Part shown: piece by piece, positions 35,684-44,323 of the stretch
Position numbering within the stretch: the stretch's first letter is position 1
Layout: each line of letters starts with the position of its first letter
DNA from: Streptomyces iakyrus
Lineage (GTDB): Bacteria; Actinomycetota; Actinomycetes; Streptomycetales; Streptomycetaceae
Direction: 5' to 3'
Length of the DNA: 64,000 nt
Assembly: GCF_000717055.1 (NCBI RefSeq)
Contig: NZ_JNXI01000020.1
Coordinates: 233,013 to 297,012 of the forward strand
Notes under the pieces: model-generated
What the model saw: the letters and a program-made list of their open reading frames with translations, nothing else
Told to the model about the DNA's origin: nothing
The model's database searches: none
Made by a program: the position numbers and the translations under genes

Positions 35684-36118
35684 GTGAGCACCCCCAAGGA
35701 CACCACGGTTCAGGCGGCGGGCTGCGTGCTGTGGCGCCGCCCCCGCGCCACCGGCGAGCCGGAGCTCTGCCTCATCCATCGGCCGAAATACGACGACTGG
35801 TCGTGGCCGAAGGGGAAACTGAAGCGCGGCGAGGAGGCACTCGCGGGCGCGCTGCGCGAGGTGGCGGAGGAGACGGGCTGCCGGGCGGTTCCCGGCCCCG
35901 AGCTGTCCACCCAGCGCTATCGGGCCAACGGCCGACCCAAGAAGGTCCGCTACTGGGCGGCCGAGGCCGTGTCCTGCGCGTTCTCCCCGACATCCGAGGT
36001 GGACCGGGTCCTGTGGCTGACTCCCGCCGCCGCCCGGGAGCGCCTCACCCAGGCCCACGACCGGCCCCTGGTGGACGAGCTGCTCGCCGTCCTGCGCCTG
36101 CCCCGGACGGCCGGCTGA
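35684..36118 (+). CDS. Nudix hydrolase
   Basis: 144 aa. Nudix box GKLKRGEEALAGALREVAEE-TG is intact, giving the Mg-binding helix that hydrolyses X-linked nucleoside diphosphates. AAGCVLWRR and LIHRPKYDDWSWPKG fit the MutT/DIPP-like group. GTG 35684 is preferred because AGGAGG (35667-35672) is 11 nt upstream; GTG 35675 is only 2 nt from it. Lying after ppk and the CHAD gene, a role on nucleotide or polyphosphate substrates is attractive (inference). Confidence 0.9.
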   Translation: MSTPKDTTVQAAGCVLWRRPRATGEPELCLIHRPKYDDWSWPKGKLKRGEEALAGALREVAEETGCRAVPGPELSTQRYRANGRPKKVRYWAAEAVSCAFSPTSEVDRVLWLTPAAARERLTQAHDRPLVDELLAVLRLPRTAG

Positions 36119-36205
36119 CCGGAAGATCCCCTTTCGTCAGCAAAAGCGGAATGCCGACGTGCTCTCCCCGTGAGCATTCCGTGACCTAACCAGGCCTTAG
36201 GCAGG

Positions 36206-36249
36206 GGTTCACCCCGCGTTCATTTGCGGCCATCGGCGGCTTCACCTGA
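36206..36249 (+). promoter_or_regulatory. PHO box (PhoP operator), four 11-nt direct repeats, upstream of pstS
   Basis: Four consecutive 11-nt units: ggttcaccccg, cgttcatttgc, ggccatcggcg and gcttcacctga. Units 1, 2 and 4 match the Streptomyces PhoP repeat consensus GTTCACC-like core; unit 3 is degenerate. A TAATTT -10-like hexamer follows at 36256-36261. This is the classic phosphate-starvation promoter layout of pstS. Confidence 0.85.
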
Positions 36250-36364
36250 TCTGCCTAATTTCGGCCTTACCGACGCGAGCCGCGCCCACTGAGGGCGACC
36301 GCGTCCGCATCACTCAGACTTCGCACGCCGCCGATCAGGACGGCGGCTCCTGGAAGGAACTCAA

Positions 36365-37489
36365 GTGAAGCTTCAGCGCATGAACCGGCGGGCCCTCGCT
36401 CTCGGTGCTCTCGCCGTCTCCGGCGCCCTGGCCCTCACGGCGTGCGGCTCCGACGACACCGGCGGCGGCGCCAACGGCGGTTCCTCCAACGCCGCCGCGC
36501 CGAGCAACGTCAAGTGCGACGACGCTTCGGGCCAGGTACTCGCCGACGGCTCCTCCGCTCAGAAGAACGCGGTCGACGCCTGGGTCAAGCAGTTCTCCGC
36601 CGCCTGCAAGGTGGAGATCAACTACAAGGCCGGCGGTTCCGGCGCCGGTGTCACCGCGTTCACGCAGGGCCAGGTCCCCTGGGCCGGTTCCGACTCGGCC
36701 CTGAAGCCCGAAGAGGTCGAGGCTTCCAAGAAGGTCTGCTCCGGCGGCCAGGGCATCGACCTGCCGATGGTCGGCGGCCCGATCGCCGTCGGCTACAACG
36801 TGCCGGGGGTCGACAAGCTCGTCCTGGACTCCGCGACGATCGCCAAGATCTTCGACAGCAAGATCACCAACTGGAACGACCCCGCGATCGCGAAGCTGAA
36901 CCCCGACGCGAAGCTGCCCAACCTCAAGATCCAGGCGTTCCACCGCTCGGACGAGTCCGGCACCACGGACAACTTCACCAAGTACCTGATCGCCACCGCG
37001 AAGAAGGACTTCCCGTACGAGGGCGGCAAGGCCTGGCAGGCCAAGGGCGGCCAGTCCGCTCCGCAGTCCTCGGGCGTCGCCGCGCAGGTCAAGCAGACCG
37101 CCGGCGCGATCGGCTACTTCGAGCTGTCGTACGCCAAGGACGGCATCAAGACCGTCGCCATCGACACCGGTGCCGCCGAGCCCGTCGAGGCGACTGTCGA
37201 GAACGCCACCAAGGCCATCGCGGACGCCAAGGTCGTCGGCACCGGCAAGGACCTCGCGCTGAAGCTGAACTACGAGACCAAGGCCGACGGCGCCTACCCG
37301 ATGGTCCTGGTGACGTACGAGATCGTCTGCGACAAGGGCAACAAGGCCGAGACCCTGCCCGCGGTCAAGGCGTTCCTGCGCTACGCGGCCTCGGAGGACG
37401 GTCAGAAGATCCTCGCCGAGAACGACTACGCGCCCATGCCCGAGGACATCATCGCCAAGGTCCGCACGACCGTCGAGAGCCTGAGCTGA
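36365..37489 (+). CDS. pstS: phosphate ABC transporter substrate-binding lipoprotein PstS
   Basis: 374 aa. Lipoprotein signal with lipobox LTAC (C27) followed by a Gly/Asn/Ser linker. The phosphate-binding fold shows DGSSAQKNAVDAWVKQF, GSGAGVTAFTQGQVPWAGSD, HRSDESGTTDNFTKYL and the C-terminal ATVENATKAIAD. GTG start with GGAAGGA 8 nt upstream. High-affinity phosphate capture outside the membrane; under PhoP control through the PHO box. Confidence 0.97.
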   Translation: MKLQRMNRRALALGALAVSGALALTACGSDDTGGGANGGSSNAAAPSNVKCDDASGQVLADGSSAQKNAVDAWVKQFSAACKVEINYKAGGSGAGVTAFTQGQVPWAGSDSALKPEEVEASKKVCSGGQGIDLPMVGGPIAVGYNVPGVDKLVLDSATIAKIFDSKITNWNDPAIAKLNPDAKLPNLKIQAFHRSDESGTTDNFTKYLIATAKKDFPYEGGKAWQAKGGQSAPQSSGVAAQVKQTAGAIGYFELSYAKDGIKTVAIDTGAAEPVEATVENATKAIADAKVVGTGKDLALKLNYETKADGAYPMVLVTYEIVCDKGNKAETLPAVKAFLRYAASEDGQKILAENDYAPMPEDIIAKVRTTVESLS

Positions 37490-37494
37490 CCCGA

Positions 37495-37530
37495 GTGCGG
37501 TCCGGCCTCCCCAGGGAGACCGGACCGCAC
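37495..37530 (+). terminator. intercistronic hairpin after pstS
   Basis: gtgcggtccgg (37495-37505) pairs perfectly with ccggaccgcac (37520-37530), and an inner ctccc/gggag pairing can extend it. It lies 6 nt after the pstS stop and 63 nt before pstC. Probably a partial terminator or mRNA stabiliser that keeps pstS transcripts above pstCAB. Confidence 0.65.
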
Positions 37531-37592
37531 CGTCCGGTGCACCGCCGCCAGTGGCCGTACCTCACGTACGGCTCCGCAGACCGGAGAACCTG

Positions 37593-38594
37593 ATGGGCAC
37601 ACCCACACAGATAACCGACACACCACCACCCGCTCCGCAGCCGGCCATCGACAAGCGCGCCGCGCGCGGGGCCACCCGGCCCGGAGACCGGATCTTCCTC
37701 GGTCTCTCCCGTGGTTCGGGCATCCTGCTGCTGGTGATCATGGCCGCGATCGCGGGCTTCCTCACCTACCGCGCGGTCCTCGCCATCAGTGAGGACGAGG
37801 GCAACTTCCTCACCACCTTCGAATGGAACACCGGCGTCACCCCGCCGGTCTTCGGCATCGCGGTCCTGGCCTACGGCACGATCGTCTCCTCGATCATCGC
37901 CATGATCATCGCGGTCCCGGTATCGGTCGCCATCGCGCTGTTCCTCACCCACTACGCCCCCCGCCGGCTGCGCGGCCCGATCGCCTATGTGATCGACCTG
38001 CTCGCCGCCGTGCCGTCCATCGTGTACGGCCTGTGGGGCGCCCTGGTCCTCGTGCCGCACATGAACGGCCTCTTCGGCTGGCTCAACGACTACCTCGGCT
38101 GGACCGGCATCTTCTCCTGGCAGGGCGGCGCCGCCCGCTCCATGCTCACCGTGGGCATCCTGCTCGCGATCATGATCCTGCCGATCATCACCAACGTGAG
38201 CCGCGAGGTCTTCCGCCAGGTCCCGCAGATGCACGAGGAGGCGGCCCTGGCGCTCGGCGCCACCCGCTGGGAAGTGATCCGCATGGCGGTCATCCCCTTC
38301 GGCCGCTCCGGCGTCATCTCCGCCTCGATGCTCGGCCTCGGCCGCGCCCTCGGCGAGACGATGGCCGTCGCCACCGTGCTCTCCCCCGACTTCCTGATCC
38401 ACAGCAGCCTGCTCGACCCGGGCGGCGGTACCTTCGCCCAGAACATCGCCAGCAAGTTCAGCGAGGCCACCGAATTCGGCCGTGACGCGCTGATCGCCTC
38501 CGGTCTGGTCCTGTTCGTCATCACCCTGCTGGTCAACGGAGCGGCCCGCGCGATCATCGCCCGCCGCAAGGAGTACTCGGGGGCCAACGCATGA
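37593..38594 (+). CDS. pstC: phosphate ABC transporter permease PstC
   Basis: 333 aa, six TM helices (first about residues 44-66), with the permease EAA-type loop EEAALALGATRWEVIRMAVIPFGRSG that docks on PstB. GGAGAACCTG precedes ATG 37593; an upstream in-frame start at 37551 runs into the pstS hairpin region and is rejected. Overlaps pstA by 4 nt. Confidence 0.96.
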   Translation: MGTPTQITDTPPPAPQPAIDKRAARGATRPGDRIFLGLSRGSGILLLVIMAAIAGFLTYRAVLAISEDEGNFLTTFEWNTGVTPPVFGIAVLAYGTIVSSIIAMIIAVPVSVAIALFLTHYAPRRLRGPIAYVIDLLAAVPSIVYGLWGALVLVPHMNGLFGWLNDYLGWTGIFSWQGGAARSMLTVGILLAIMILPIITNVSREVFRQVPQMHEEAALALGATRWEVIRMAVIPFGRSGVISASMLGLGRALGETMAVATVLSPDFLIHSSLLDPGGGTFAQNIASKFSEATEFGRDALIASGLVLFVITLLVNGAARAIIARRKEYSGANA

Positions 38595-39646
38595 GCACCG
38601 CAACCGTCACCCCGAAGCGCCCCAGCACCCTGCGCGGCGGCCAGTTGCCCAAGTGGGCCCCGTGGGCCATCGCCGCCGGATCCGTCGCCCTCGGCATCGG
38701 CATCAGCGCCGCCGCCGGCCTGCACAGCAGCATCCAGTGGGCCCTGATCGCCGCGATCCTGCACGTCCTCGGCACGTATGTCATCGCAGCCAAGGTCGAG
38801 AACCGCCGCCAGGCCAAGGACCGCGTGGTCACCTCGCTGGTGTGGGTCGCGTTCCTGCTCGCCGTGGTGCCACTGGCCTCGCTGGTCTGGTCGACCGTCC
38901 AACGCGGCGTGAAGGTCCTCGACGTCTACTTCCTGACCCACTCGATGGGAGTGGTCGCCGACTCGGAGACGGGCGGTGGCATCTACCACGCCATCCTCGG
39001 CACGCTGGAGCAGGTCGGCCTCGCCACGCTGATCGCAGCGCCGGTCGGCGTGCTCACCGCGATCTACCTGGTGGAGTACGGGCGCGGCAACCTCGCCAGG
39101 GCCGTCACCTTCTTCGTCGACGTCATGACCGGCATCCCGTCGATCGTCGCCGGCCTGTTCATCCTCAGCCTCATGCTGATGTTCGAGATGGAGCCGTTCG
39201 GTTTCGCCGGCTCGCTCGCCCTCGCGATCCTGATGATGCCGGTCGTCGTCCGCTCCACGGAGGAGATGCTCAAGCTCGTCCCGAACGAGCTGCGCGAGGC
39301 CTCGCTGGCACTGGGCGTCCCGAAGTGGCGCACCATCCTGAAGGTGGTCCTGCCGACCTCCATCGGCGGCATCACGACCGGCATCATGCTGTCCATCGCC
39401 CGTATCGCCGGTGAGACCGCGCCCGTGCTGCTGCTGGTGTTCGGCAGCAAGTTCATCAACGCCAACCCCTTCGAGGGTGCGCAGGCGTCGCTCCCGCTGT
39501 ACATCTACCAGCAGTACGGATCGGGCGAGGTCACAGCGTACGACCGTGCGTGGGCGGCGTCCCTGACGCTGATCGCCTTCGTGATGCTCCTGAACCTGGT
39601 GGCCCGCGGCATCGCCCGCTGGAAGGCCCCGAAGACCGGTCGCTGA
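38591..39646 (+). CDS. pstA: phosphate ABC transporter permease PstA
   Basis: 351 aa. Two hydrophobic segments near the N-terminus (WAIAAGSVALGIGISAAAGL and a second at about 50-70) precede the usual PstA core; the EAA loop reads REASLALGVPKWRTILKVVLPTSIGG. The extra N-terminal membrane stretch makes it longer than E. coli PstA and is common in actinobacteria. ATGA overlap with pstC. Confidence 0.96.
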   Translation: MSTATVTPKRPSTLRGGQLPKWAPWAIAAGSVALGIGISAAAGLHSSIQWALIAAILHVLGTYVIAAKVENRRQAKDRVVTSLVWVAFLLAVVPLASLVWSTVQRGVKVLDVYFLTHSMGVVADSETGGGIYHAILGTLEQVGLATLIAAPVGVLTAIYLVEYGRGNLARAVTFFVDVMTGIPSIVAGLFILSLMLMFEMEPFGFAGSLALAILMMPVVVRSTEEMLKLVPNELREASLALGVPKWRTILKVVLPTSIGGITTGIMLSIARIAGETAPVLLLVFGSKFINANPFEGAQASLPLYIYQQYGSGEVTAYDRAWAASLTLIAFVMLLNLVARGIARWKAPKTGR

Positions 39647-39690
39647 CGCGGCCACAGCGACTGATCTGACTGTCTGGAAGTGAAGTAATC

Positions 39691-40467
39691 ATGGCCAAGC
39701 GAATCGACGTAAGCGGACTGACCGCCTACTACGGCTCCCACAAGGCGATCGAGGACATCTCGATGACCGTCGAGCCGCGCTCGGTGACGGCGTTCATCGG
39801 TCCGTCCGGCTGCGGCAAGTCGACGTTCCTGCGCACGCTGAACCGGATGCACGAGGTGACCTCGGGCGGCCGGGTCGAGGGCAAGGTGCTCCTCGACGAC
39901 GAGGACCTCTACGGCACGGGCATCGACCCGGTGTCGGTCCGCCGTGAGGTCGGCATGGTGTTCCAGCGGCCGAACCCCTTCCCCACGATGTCGATCTTCG
40001 ACAACGTGGCGGCGGGCCTGCGGCTGAACGGCGACTACAAGAAGAGCGAGCTGGCGGACATCGTCGAGCGCTCCCTCAAGGGCGCGAACCTCTGGAACGA
40101 GGTCAAGGACCGGCTGAACAAGCCCGGCTCGGGCCTCTCCGGCGGCCAGCAGCAGCGTCTGTGCATCGCGCGGGCGATCGCGGTGGAGCCGAACGTCCTG
40201 CTCATGGACGAGCCCTGCTCGGCGCTCGACCCGATCTCCACGCTCGCGATCGAGGACCTGATCGGCGAGCTCAAGGAGCGCTTCACGATCGTCATCGTGA
40301 CGCACAACATGCAGCAGGCGGCCCGCGTCTCCGACCGCACGGCGTTCTTCAACCTCGCGGCGGTCGGCCAGCCCGGCAAGCTCATCGAGATCGACGACAC
40401 GGAGCGGATCTTCTCCAACCCGTCGGTCCAGGCCACGGAGGACTACATCTCCGGCCGCTTCGGCTGA
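39691..40467 (+). CDS. pstB: phosphate ABC transporter ATP-binding protein PstB
   Basis: 258 aa. Walker [10 protein letters not shown], PstB-specific [16 protein letters not shown] at the Q-loop, signature [15 protein letters not shown], Walker [13 protein letters not shown] and switch His VTHNMQQ; C-terminal [19 protein letters not shown] is diagnostic of PstB. GAAGTGA precedes the ATG. Closes the pst operon; no phoU follows, the PhoU-like gene being with pit. Confidence 0.97.
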   Translation: MAKRIDVSGLTAYYGSHKAIEDISMTVEPRSVTAFIGPSGCGKSTFLRTLNRMHEVTSGGRVEGKVLLDDEDLYGTGIDPVSVRREVGMVFQRPNPFPTMSIFDNVAAGLRLNGDYKKSELADIVERSLKGANLWNEVKDRLNKPGSGLSGGQQQRLCIARAIAVEPNVLLMDEPCSALDPISTLAIEDLIGELKERFTIVIVTHNMQQAARVSDRTAFFNLAAVGQPGKLIEIDDTERIFSNPSVQATEDYISGRFG

Positions 40468-40522
40468 GCCGGACCCCGCCGACTCCTCGCGGTGCTGCAT
40501 GGCGGTGCCACCGCGAGGCCGA

Positions 40523-40558
40523 AAAAGGGCCCGCCCCTCTCCCAGGGGCGGGCCTTTT
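40523..40558. terminator. terminator of pstSCAB (and facing pit operon)
   Basis: GC-rich stem aaaagg..cccgcccct with aggggcgggcctttt, 5-nt loop and one bulged base, followed by a U-rich end. Flanking A and T runs make it work in both directions, for pstB and for the convergent pit gene. Confidence 0.85.
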
Positions 40559-40581
40559 CGCGTGCGGCGGTTCTTGCCGGT

Positions 40582-41580
40582 CTACAGAAACGCCAGATTC
40601 ACGATCCCGAACGAAGCCGCAGCCACCAGCGCCGCGGCCGGCATCGTGATGAACCACCCCAGGATGATGTTCTTGGCGACACCCCAGCGCACCGCGTTCA
40701 CGCGCTTGGTCGCCCCCACGCCCATGATCGCCGAGGTGATCACATGCGTCGTGGAGATCGGCGCCTTGAACAGGAACGCCGTGGTGAACATGATCGACGC
40801 ACCCGTCGTCTCCGCCGCGAATCCCTGCGGCGGGTCCAGCTCGATGATCTTCCGCCCCAGCGTGCGCATGATCCGCCAGCCGCCGGCGTACGTCCCCAGC
40901 GACAGCATCACCGCACAGGCGACCTTGACCCAGATCGGAATCGGATCGCCGTAGTCCTCGACATCGGCGATGACGAGCGCCATCACCACGATGCCCATGG
41001 TCTTCTGCGCGTCCTGCAGACCGTGCCCCAGCGCCATGCCGGCCGCCGAGACGGTCTGCGCGATGCGGAACCCGCGCTTGGCCTTGTGCGGGTTCGCCTT
41101 CCTGAATATCCACAGGATCGCGGTCATCACGAGGTAGCCGGCCAGCATCCCGACCACCGGAGACACGAACATCGGGATGACGACCTTCTCCAGCACGCCG
41201 TGCCAGTAGACCGTCGTCCCCCCGGCCAGCGCCGCCCCGACCATGCCGCCGAACAGCGCGTGCGAGGAGGAGGACGGCAGCCCGAAGTACCAGGTGATGA
41301 GGTTCCAGACGATCGCGCCCACCAGCGCGGCGAAGAGGATGCCCATCCCCTTCGACCCGGTCGGCGTCTGGATCAGCCCCTCACTGACGGTCTTGGCGAC
41401 CCCGGAGCCCATGAAGGCACCGGCGAGGTTCATCACCGCCGCCATGGCCAGCGCGGCCTTCGGCGTCAGCGCCCGCGTCGAGACGGACGTGGCGATCGCG
41501 TTCGCCGAGTCGTGAAAACCGTTGGTGTACGTGAAGAAGAGCGCGACCGCGATGGTCACGACCAGAGCAAAGGTGTCCAT
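40582..41580 (-). CDS. low-affinity inorganic phosphate transporter (Pit family)
   Basis: 332 aa secondary transporter, about ten TM helices, moving metal-phosphate with protons. Pit signatures: YTNGFHDSANAIATSVSTRAL near the N-terminus and the repeated FKAPISTTHVITSAIMGVGA near the C-terminus, the inverted-repeat halves of the family. Follows the PhoU-like gene by 7 nt. From memory its S. coelicolor counterpart is PitH1. Confidence 0.95.
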   Translation of the reverse strand: MDTFALVVTIAVALFFTYTNGFHDSANAIATSVSTRALTPKAALAMAAVMNLAGAFMGSGVAKTVSEGLIQTPTGSKGMGILFAALVGAIVWNLITWYFGLPSSSSHALFGGMVGAALAGGTTVYWHGVLEKVVIPMFVSPVVGMLAGYLVMTAILWIFRKANPHKAKRGFRIAQTVSAAGMALGHGLQDAQKTMGIVVMALVIADVEDYGDPIPIWVKVACAVMLSLGTYAGGWRIMRTLGRKIIELDPPQGFAAETTGASIMFTTAFLFKAPISTTHVITSAIMGVGATKRVNAVRWGVAKNIILGWFITMPAAALVAAASFGIVNLAFL

Positions 41581-41587
41581 GAAGGGC

Positions 41588-42208
41588 TCAGGACTCCTTG
41601 ACGGCGATGGTCTCCACCGTGTTCGCCACGTGCTCGAACGCGTCCGCCGCTTCCTCCAGCACGTCCACGATCTGCTTCAGCTTCAGGACGTCCATGGCGT
41701 CGTACTTGCCGTTGAAGAGGTGCGCGAGCAGCTTGCGGTGGATCTGGTCGGCCTGGTTCTCCAGCCGGTTGACCTCGATCCAGTACTCGGTGAGGTTCTC
41801 CATCGTCCGCAGGTGCGGCATGGCCTCGGCCGTGAGCTCGGCCGCGCGCGCCAGCACCTCGATCTGCTGGTCGACGCCCTTGGGCAGTTCCTCGACGTTG
41901 TAGAGGACGACCAGGTCGACGGCCTCCTCCATGAAGTCCATGATGTCGTCAAGGGACGAGGCGAGGGAGTAGATGTCCTCGCGGTCGAACGGCGTGATGA
42001 AGGAGGAGTTCAGCTGGTGGAAGATCGCGTGCGTGGCGTCGTCACCTGCGTGTTCCGCTGCCCGCATACGCTCTGCGATCTCGGCCCGGCCGGCGGTGTC
42101 CGCCCCGAGCAGTTCCATCAGGAGCTTCGAGCCCGTGACGATGTTGTCCGCGGAGGCGGCGAACATGTCGTAGAAGCTCGTCTCCCTGGGGGTCAGACGA
42201 AAGCGCAC
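41588..42208 (-). CDS. DUF47/PhoU-like Pit accessory protein
   Basis: 206 aa all-helical protein with PhoU-type repeats: ELLGADTAGRAEIAERMRAAEHAGDDATH, SFITPFDREDIYSLASSLDDIMDF and IEVNRLENQADQIHRKLL. The acidic E-x-x-x-D sites bind metal clusters in PhoU proteins. Such proteins are encoded with Pit transporters and probably gate them. GTG start 42208 with GAGGA upstream; first gene of the two-gene pit operon. Confidence 0.93.
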   Translation of the reverse strand: MRFRLTPRETSFYDMFAASADNIVTGSKLLMELLGADTAGRAEIAERMRAAEHAGDDATHAIFHQLNSSFITPFDREDIYSLASSLDDIMDFMEEAVDLVVLYNVEELPKGVDQQIEVLARAAELTAEAMPHLRTMENLTEYWIEVNRLENQADQIHRKLLAHLFNGKYDAMDVLKLKQIVDVLEEAADAFEHVANTVETIAVKES

Positions 42209-42364
42209 GTGGGGTCCTCGGGGTGTTTCGGCTTCGGTCAGGCTGATGCTAGGCGCATCATCCGGCCACGGCTATCGGGCCGCCCACCAGTGTCGCCCAT
42301 CGGGCACAGTGATGAGCACGGGGGCGGTTCCCAGGGCCGTATACCCGGCAAAGTTCGGTACCAT

Positions 42365-42381
42365 ATACCCACCAGGGGTAT
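42365..42381. promoter_or_regulatory. CsoR-type operator
   Basis: ATACCC-N5-GGGTAT palindrome (42365-42370 and 42376-42381) 31 nt upstream of csoR. It matches the known CsoR site form TACCC...GGGTA. A further half-site-like gtataccc lies at 42349-42356. Confidence 0.8.
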
Positions 42382-42412
42382 CAGTTCACCCACTGTCCAC
42401 CAGGAGGAAGCG

Positions 42413-42790
42413 ATGACGGACGTGACCGACACGACAGATGTCGCACATGTCACCCCCGGCACCGCCGACACCGCCGGGGCGGACGTGGCGGCCGATCACG
42501 ACCACGGCGTGCACGGGTACCACCAGCAGAAAGACGAACACCGCAAGCGCCTGCGCCGCATCGAGGGCCAGATCCGCGGCCTGCAGCGCATGGTCGACGA
42601 GGACGTCTACTGCATCGACATACTCACGCAGGTCTCCGCCTCCACCAAGGCCCTGCAGTCCTTCGCGCTCCAGCTCCTGGAGGAGCACCTGCGGCACTGC
42701 GTCGCCGACGCGGCCCTCAAGGGCGGTGACGAGATCGACGCGAAGGTGAAGGAGGCCACCCAGGCGATCGCCCGCATGCTGCGGACGTGA
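42413..42790 (+). CDS. csoR: copper-sensing repressor CsoR
   Basis: 125 aa. The N-terminal ~33 residues are acidic and variable; then the CsoR helical bundle KRLRRIEGQIRGLQRMVDED, with Cu(I) ligands C67 (VYCIDIL), H92 and C96 (EEHLRHCVADA). Cu(I) binding releases DNA. AGGAGG 5 nt upstream of the ATG. From memory this corresponds to the studied S. lividans CsoR. The operator in front of it implies autoregulation. No copper pump or chaperone gene adjoins it. Confidence 0.95.
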   Translation: MTDVTDTTDVAHVTPGTADTAGADVAADHDHGVHGYHQQKDEHRKRLRRIEGQIRGLQRMVDEDVYCIDILTQVSASTKALQSFALQLLEEHLRHCVADAALKGGDEIDAKVKEATQAIARMLRT

Positions 42791-42811
42791 ACCGGTCCCC
42801 CGAGCCGGTGA

Positions 42812-42985
42812 TCAGCGCCTGGAGGAGTCCCGCTCCTCGGCGACTTTCAGCACCTCGTCGATGCTTTCCAGGCTGAGCCGCTCCTGGGCGGCCGAGGCCG
42901 CGATGATCAGCTCTCCGCACAGCTCGATCTCGGCGAGGGCCACGTGGTCCTGAACTGCCGTACCGCCGACCGGAGCCACGTGCAT
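42812..42985 (-). CDS. small conserved hypothetical protein (57 aa)
   Basis: A 57-aa ORF, MHVAPVGGTAVQDHVALAEI then ELCGELIIAASAAQERLSLE and SIDEVLKVAEERDSSRR: predicted helical, acidic, with one Cys. GAGG is just upstream of the ATG. Helical periodicity and normal high third-position GC support it being coding. Function unknown; convergent with csoR. Confidence 0.7.
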   Translation of the reverse strand: MHVAPVGGTAVQDHVALAEIELCGELIIAASAAQERLSLESIDEVLKVAEERDSSRR

Positions 42986-43070
42986 CACCTCGTCTCTGCC
43001 GTCACCGGCTTCCTAGAGTAGGGAGCGGCCTACACACCGCGCATGGCACGGACGGGCTAGTTCACGCCGG

Positions 43071-43922
43071 TCACTCCTCGGCGATCTTGCCCGCGTAGAT
43101 GTCGTCGGCCGCGGGCAGCCGTACGCGCGCCGGGGCCCCGAAATCGTAGAGCAGCGTGGTCGAGGCGACGGCCACCGGGCTCTTCTGCTGCCCGTTCAGG
43201 AAGCTGAAGCGGTGCCTGACCTTGCGGATGCGCCCCTCGTCGTCGAGGTAGGCGTCGAACGGCACCGCGGCGGTGGCGAACCCGTCGGCCGCCGCCCTCA
43301 GGGAGTCCTCGTTCCCGTCCGAGGCGCGCCGGGCCGCGTCCCCGAGGTCCGCCGTCCCCCGGTAGTGCCGCACTCCGGTGCCCGCGACCTCCGTCCTGCC
43401 CACGTACGCCGCCGTCCGCGTCCCGAGCAGCACCTCGGCCGCCGCGAACGGATCGGTGGCGCCGCCGGTGACGAGGTTTCCGTCGGACAGGGTCCGCGTG
43501 TCCACCCGCACCCACTTGTCCGGGGGCACACCGGCACCCCGGTTCTTCATGAACAGCGCACCCGGAGCGAGCAGTTCGGTGATCGGCCGGCGCTTGGCGA
43601 CTCCCGCGGGATCCTGCGGCAGCAGCACCTTCAGCTGCCCCATCCGCTTCCGGTAGTCGTACACCCCGGCACCCCGGATGGTCACCCGGGTGCCGCCGGC
43701 GGCCATCTCCATCGACGTACGGGCCTTGGAACTCCCCGCGTCCACCAGCCTGCCGGCGGCCTGGCGCAGCACCACGACCGCGTCCCCGCCGCGGGAGTCC
43801 CCGGCGACCGCGTCGCCCCCGGAGCACCCCGTGGTCCCGAGCCCCGCCCCGGCCAGGACCGCGGCCGCGACGACCGCCATACCCGCCCGCCCGCGCCGCC
43901 GTTCGCGCTGCCGCCCAGTCAT
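43071..43922 (-). CDS. secreted lipoprotein (LppX/LprG-like architecture possible)
   Basis: 283 aa from ATG 43922: basic n-region (MTGRQRERRRGRAG), hydrophobic core, lipobox TTGC followed by SGGDAV. The mature protein has an alpha/beta pattern with ARTSMEMAAGGTRVTIRGAG, LLAPGALFMKNRG, KWVRVDTRTLSD and DAYLDDEGRIRKVRHRFSF, reminiscent of actinobacterial lipoproteins that bind lipids or sense envelope state. An in-frame GTG at 43955 is less likely because it lengthens the signal n-region. Precise family not certain. Confidence 0.82.
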   Translation of the reverse strand: MTGRQRERRRGRAGMAVVAAAVLAGAGLGTTGCSGGDAVAGDSRGGDAVVVLRQAAGRLVDAGSSKARTSMEMAAGGTRVTIRGAGVYDYRKRMGQLKVLLPQDPAGVAKRRPITELLAPGALFMKNRGAGVPPDKWVRVDTRTLSDGNLVTGGATDPFAAAEVLLGTRTAAYVGRTEVAGTGVRHYRGTADLGDAARRASDGNEDSLRAAADGFATAAVPFDAYLDDEGRIRKVRHRFSFLNGQQKSPVAVASTTLLYDFGAPARVRLPAADDIYAGKIAEE

Positions 43923-44059
43923 CGCCTGCCTACCCCCAGCCGGTACGTCCGTCACGGGCCCCCTGTTGTTCCGGTTAACGACGGGTATGTGCCGCCGTCA
44001 CGCGGGCCCGTGCCGACCGCCGTGCCGACTGTCCACCCGGGGTGGGTAACGTTGTCGGC

Positions 44060-44230
44060 GTGGCGCAGCAGGACGGGCCGGAGCCTCCCCCCAACCTCCC
44101 GGAACACCGCACGACGACCATGGAGAAGGGCCGGTTCTGCATGGCCCACTGCAGTTGCGGCTGGCGCGGCCCGGCGCGAAGAGCCAGAAGCCAGGCCCGC
44201 ACGGACGCGGAGCAGCACGCGCTGCGTTGA
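44060..44230 (+). CDS. small Cys-rich protein (56 aa, CSCGW motif)
   Basis: 56 aa with GRFCMAHCSCGWRGPARRARS near residues 25-45: three Cys and a His in zinc-ribbon-like spacing, then a basic helix. GTG start 44060; TAACGT (44047-44052) ends 7 nt upstream, no Shine-Dalgarno, so probably leaderless. Similar short CSCGW proteins are frequent in actinobacteria (from memory), function unknown. Confidence 0.68.
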   Translation: MAQQDGPEPPPNLPEHRTTTMEKGRFCMAHCSCGWRGPARRARSQARTDAEQHALR

Positions 44231-44323
44231 CGCCAGTGGCGGACGGTGTTCCGCCCGGGGCCGGACCGTGGAACCCTCGCTCCCACCACCCCGTCTCCCA
44301 GGACGGAACCACCGGGAGGCCCC

